From contig JAHBCN010000515.1 of NCBI GenBank assembly GCA_019359885.1, positions 62,001 to 126,000 of the forward strand: DNA of 64,000 nucleotides. Direction: 5' to 3'. Origin of the DNA: Listronotus oregonensis (taxonomy: Eukaryota > Arthropoda > Insecta > Coleoptera > Curculionidae). Shown in pieces: positions 61,730 through 64,000 of the stretch (positions are counted from its first letter, which is position 1; every line of letters starts with the position of its first letter). The notes under the pieces were generated by a model, which was not told the DNA's origin, did no database searches, and was given only the letters and a program-made list of their open reading frames with translations. The position numbers and the translations under genes are program-made.

Positions 61730-62237
61730 GTTTTTTTTTTAAATATAGTTCTGGTTTCCGTCAGAAAACCATTTGTTAAAACTCTTTCAAATAAAATCAG
61801 ATTAAAATTATTTAGAAAACTGAAAAACAATTAAAAATGTAAGTCTCCATTGAAAATTTTAAATTTGATTTATTAAAGATCTCTTCGTATCTTAATATGT
61901 ATAACATTCCGTTTTGGATACCATAAGGGTGTATATTTTTCACATGCACACTCTGTATACAAATTTCAATTGTATTTGTAAGTGCACAAAAATGGAAAAC
62001 ATTTTTTTTTAGACTGAAAAAAGTTCTGTGCTTGCAGTAATTGAATATACAATCTTTCTTATCCAGATAAAACACTTTCGAAATCAGACACATAGTGATA
62101 GATATGTATCAAAAATTGTTAACAAAACTTATTTCAATTTTTGCGTTAGTTGTTTGTACGTACAAAATCTCTTGCAATTACAAACCTGTAGAAAAAAAAT
62201 AGAACTTCATTTCCGATTGTTGATTTTATTTATCTAA
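61730..62237. other. AT-rich stretch, nothing recognised
   Basis: Two overlapping open frames on opposite strands (61812-62093 and 62028-62237) have no similarity I know. Confidence 0.4.
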
Positions 62238-62402
62238 AGGCGCCTCTACACTTGCGGCGCGAAGGCCAGCAACAATCGTAAAACGCGAGTGTGGATTGTT
62301 TCGCGGCTTGGCATTTGCGCTTCGCGGCATTCCTCCTTCAATGTCGGTTTTTTGACCCGTGATAAAGGGAATCTGTCAACACTGCGAGTGTAGAGGGCCA
62401 TA
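62238..62402. mobile_element. MITE with CCTCTACACT termini
   Basis: The left end GGCGCCTCTACACTTGCGG and the right end, inverted, GGCCCTCTACACTCGCAGTG define a 165-bp GC-richer element. It has repeated GCGCGAA/TTCGCGG subterminal motifs. Related sequence may extend to 62470. The target duplication is not obvious. Confidence 0.6.
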
Positions 62403-62699
62403 TTCTTCGCGCAAAGAGAGATCTGGTGCGAATCTCGGCCAAAGTTCACAGCCGCGATTTGCGACCGTGTATAAAGTTGCTATAGCATTTACAAGCGTTG
62501 TTATAATATAACATAAATAAAGAACACAAAACATAACGTATGTTAATTGAAATAAGTTAAGCTGCCAATAGGCTATTTGCCACCATTGAAAATAAGATAG
62601 ATAAATATATAAAGTATAAAGAAGCATATTTCTCTATAATATAAAGCAAAATATGCATATTTATTGCAAAATATAAGTATTAAAATTCAAATATTTTTG

Positions 62700-62900
62700 T
62701 AATTAAATCAGCGAACTGAAACGCTCTGTGATTGGATATAACTTTGGTGACGTCACTGCAAGTAAATAAATGTCACAAGCTTTGTGTTGTGTGTTTTCAG
62801 GTGTTATTTTCAATCTTTAACTATCTAAATAACTGTTTCTTGACCATTTTATATAAAAAACATATTTCAAGTAACATAATTATCCGTTTCGTACCTCAAA
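62700..62900 (+). promoter_or_regulatory. Putative upstream region of the SWIM/YqaJ-like gene
   Basis: About 200 bp before the ATG at 62901, including gtgacgtcac (62748-62757), a perfect CRE/ATF-type palindrome. No TATA box stands out. The transcription start is not defined by the sequence alone. Confidence 0.3.
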
Positions 62901-63028
62901 ATGGACATAAATTCTATGCAAGCCGATAACATAAACCTACCTGAGATAGACGCATTTATGAGTGTGCGTTTCTTTAAAAATAACGCTGACTACTATGCTG
63001 CAGAACTCAAAAATTTAAAAACAGCTGT
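62901..63028 (+). CDS. First coding exon, SWIM/YqaJ-type insect protein (probable)
   Basis: The ATG is in good context (caaaatgg). It reads MDINSMQADNINLPEIDAFM, SVRFFKNNADYYAAELKNLK and TA, then two bases and a consensus donor gtaagt. The pattern LPxIDAFMxxxFxxxNxxYxxAExxxxK is the N-terminus I associate with insect proteins that go on to a SWIM zinc-binding motif and a YqaJ-like nuclease domain. Many of these are transposon-derived. The SWIM part should lie in the next exon, which I do not find before 64000. The family assignment is from memory of the pattern and needs a search. Confidence 0.5.
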
Positions 63029-64000
63029 GTAAGTACCTCTAAAAAATTATTTACGTGTTTATCATTTAGTATTTCTCACAATCTTATTGTAGGTTATGTT
63101 TATGGAGTGTAGAAATATAAGGAGTATCATCTCTTATGGGAGACGAATTGAAAAAGTGTCCAGCTGTAAGCAGTAAATAACACAGAGATGGCGATCCTTA
63201 TCTCTCTACAATCCATAGTTATGTTGTCACCAAGAAATTTATGGTCTGTTTAAAGTGTTTATAAGGCGATGTTTTGCTGTATATAAATCGGTAGCTATTT
63301 AAAGCAGGATATTTGTATACTTACATTAAAGTGATCTTTACACATAAAAACATTTAAATGCGATACAAAGCTGTTTGGATCTCTTCGAGCTAATTGTAAC
63401 TACTTTTTTCGCCTTTTAGGATTTGTTGGGAAAGATATAAACAGTTTTTGTGGTGTTTTTAGAAAAGTATTGGTACACTGTGGCACACCATTTATATACC
63501 ATTTTAGCCAATAAATTGGGAAATTATTAACAAAATTAACTGAAGTTGCACTCGTTGTCAACTTGCTTACTTGCTCATGACGTCACGCGAAACATATGTC
63601 GACGCCATTACAGAGACAGCGTTTTTAGCGCGAATTTTATAATATAAACTTTAACATTGGGTTTTATTGAAAATACAGCAGATTTCCCAGAAATATAAAA
63701 TGTATTGTGTTTGTTAGGTACCAAAGAATAATTTAAAACGATTTTTCAAAATCAGTCAAATAGCCTATTGGTGTCGATTGAATTTACTGACTCATGGCTC
63801 AATTAGTGGACAAAAAGCCCTTTTCTTTCAAATTGCAGACCGTTAAAAAAAATGTTCCATGCCATTACATGTATGTACATTCTTTTAAGTAACGTAATCG
63901 TTGATCACATGGTATTAAAATACGTATGCACTAAAGTTAATTTAAAAGGTATACAGGCTGCAGAATGGGTTTTTTATTGTTTTCTTACTAATCATAAACT
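63029..64000 (+). other. Presumed first intron of the SWIM/YqaJ-like gene
   Basis: No acceptor followed by a convincing in-frame continuation was found. The sequence is moderately AT-rich without a recognised repeat. Confidence 0.35.

Overview
The window is AT-rich eukaryotic DNA, almost certainly from an insect. It holds interrupted kinase exons with GT/AG borders, insect-type non-LTR retrotransposons, many Tc1/mariner-, hAT- and PIF/Harbinger-like elements, and long (TA)n arrays. A beetle or related holometabolous insect fits the transposon types, but that is inference. There is no sign of operons, rRNA, CRISPR or a confident tRNA. Nearly all of the 64 kb is repeat-derived; recognised host coding sequence is well under 1 kb.

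Host genes. (1) Three exons of nemo/NLK (a MAPK-like Ser/Thr kinase) lie on the minus strand at 10128-10234, 4804-4889 and 63-251. Their reading frame joins without a break, and introns of about 5.2 and 4.6 kb separate them. The C-terminal exons run off the left edge; the ATP-binding and N-terminal exons should lie to the right but were not found. (2) Two consecutive plus-strand exons of a mitochondrial NAD-isocitrate dehydrogenase gamma/beta-type subunit lie at 57485-57589 and 57647-57786. They end against a long inverted repeat, so they may be a live gene with distant exons or a stranded fragment. (3) A first coding exon at 62901-63028 (+) resembles the N-terminus of insect SWIM/YqaJ-type proteins and continues beyond the window. 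(4) Weaker unrecognised exon candidates are at 14078-14131 (+), 16983-17107 (-), 49029-49277 (-) and 61636-61725 (+).

Layout. 1-10 kb: nemo exons, a dead R1/LOA-like LINE split by a PIF/Harbinger-like MITE, and two fold-back elements. 10-17 kb: more fold-backs, a LINE 3' end and two exon candidates. 19-23 kb: a jockey/CR1-like LINE fragment, then a hAT element nested inside a hAT element. 24-31 kb: a hAT-like element with a (TA)n core, fold-backs and a three-unit tandem repeat. 32.3-37.7 and 45.1-49.0 kb: homopolymer-rich, error-like sequence that may be poorly polished assembly. 38-45 kb: two short mariners with clear inverted termini, a hAT MITE and LINE fragments. 50-54 kb: two related mariners separated by (TA)n, then an RT fragment. 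54-61 kb: MITEs, palindromes, the IDH exons and a nest of concentric inverted repeats. 61-64 kb: a LINE 3' end, a MITE and the SWIM/YqaJ-like exon.

The host genes show no functional link to each other. The main theme is elements inserted at TA dinucleotides or with 8-bp duplications, often into one another, and several element junctions coincide with (TA)n arrays. I found no convincing undescribed biological system. The most interesting items are the concentric inverted repeats beside the IDH exons, the long imperfect palindrome at 45-47 kb, and the unassigned coding-like exons.
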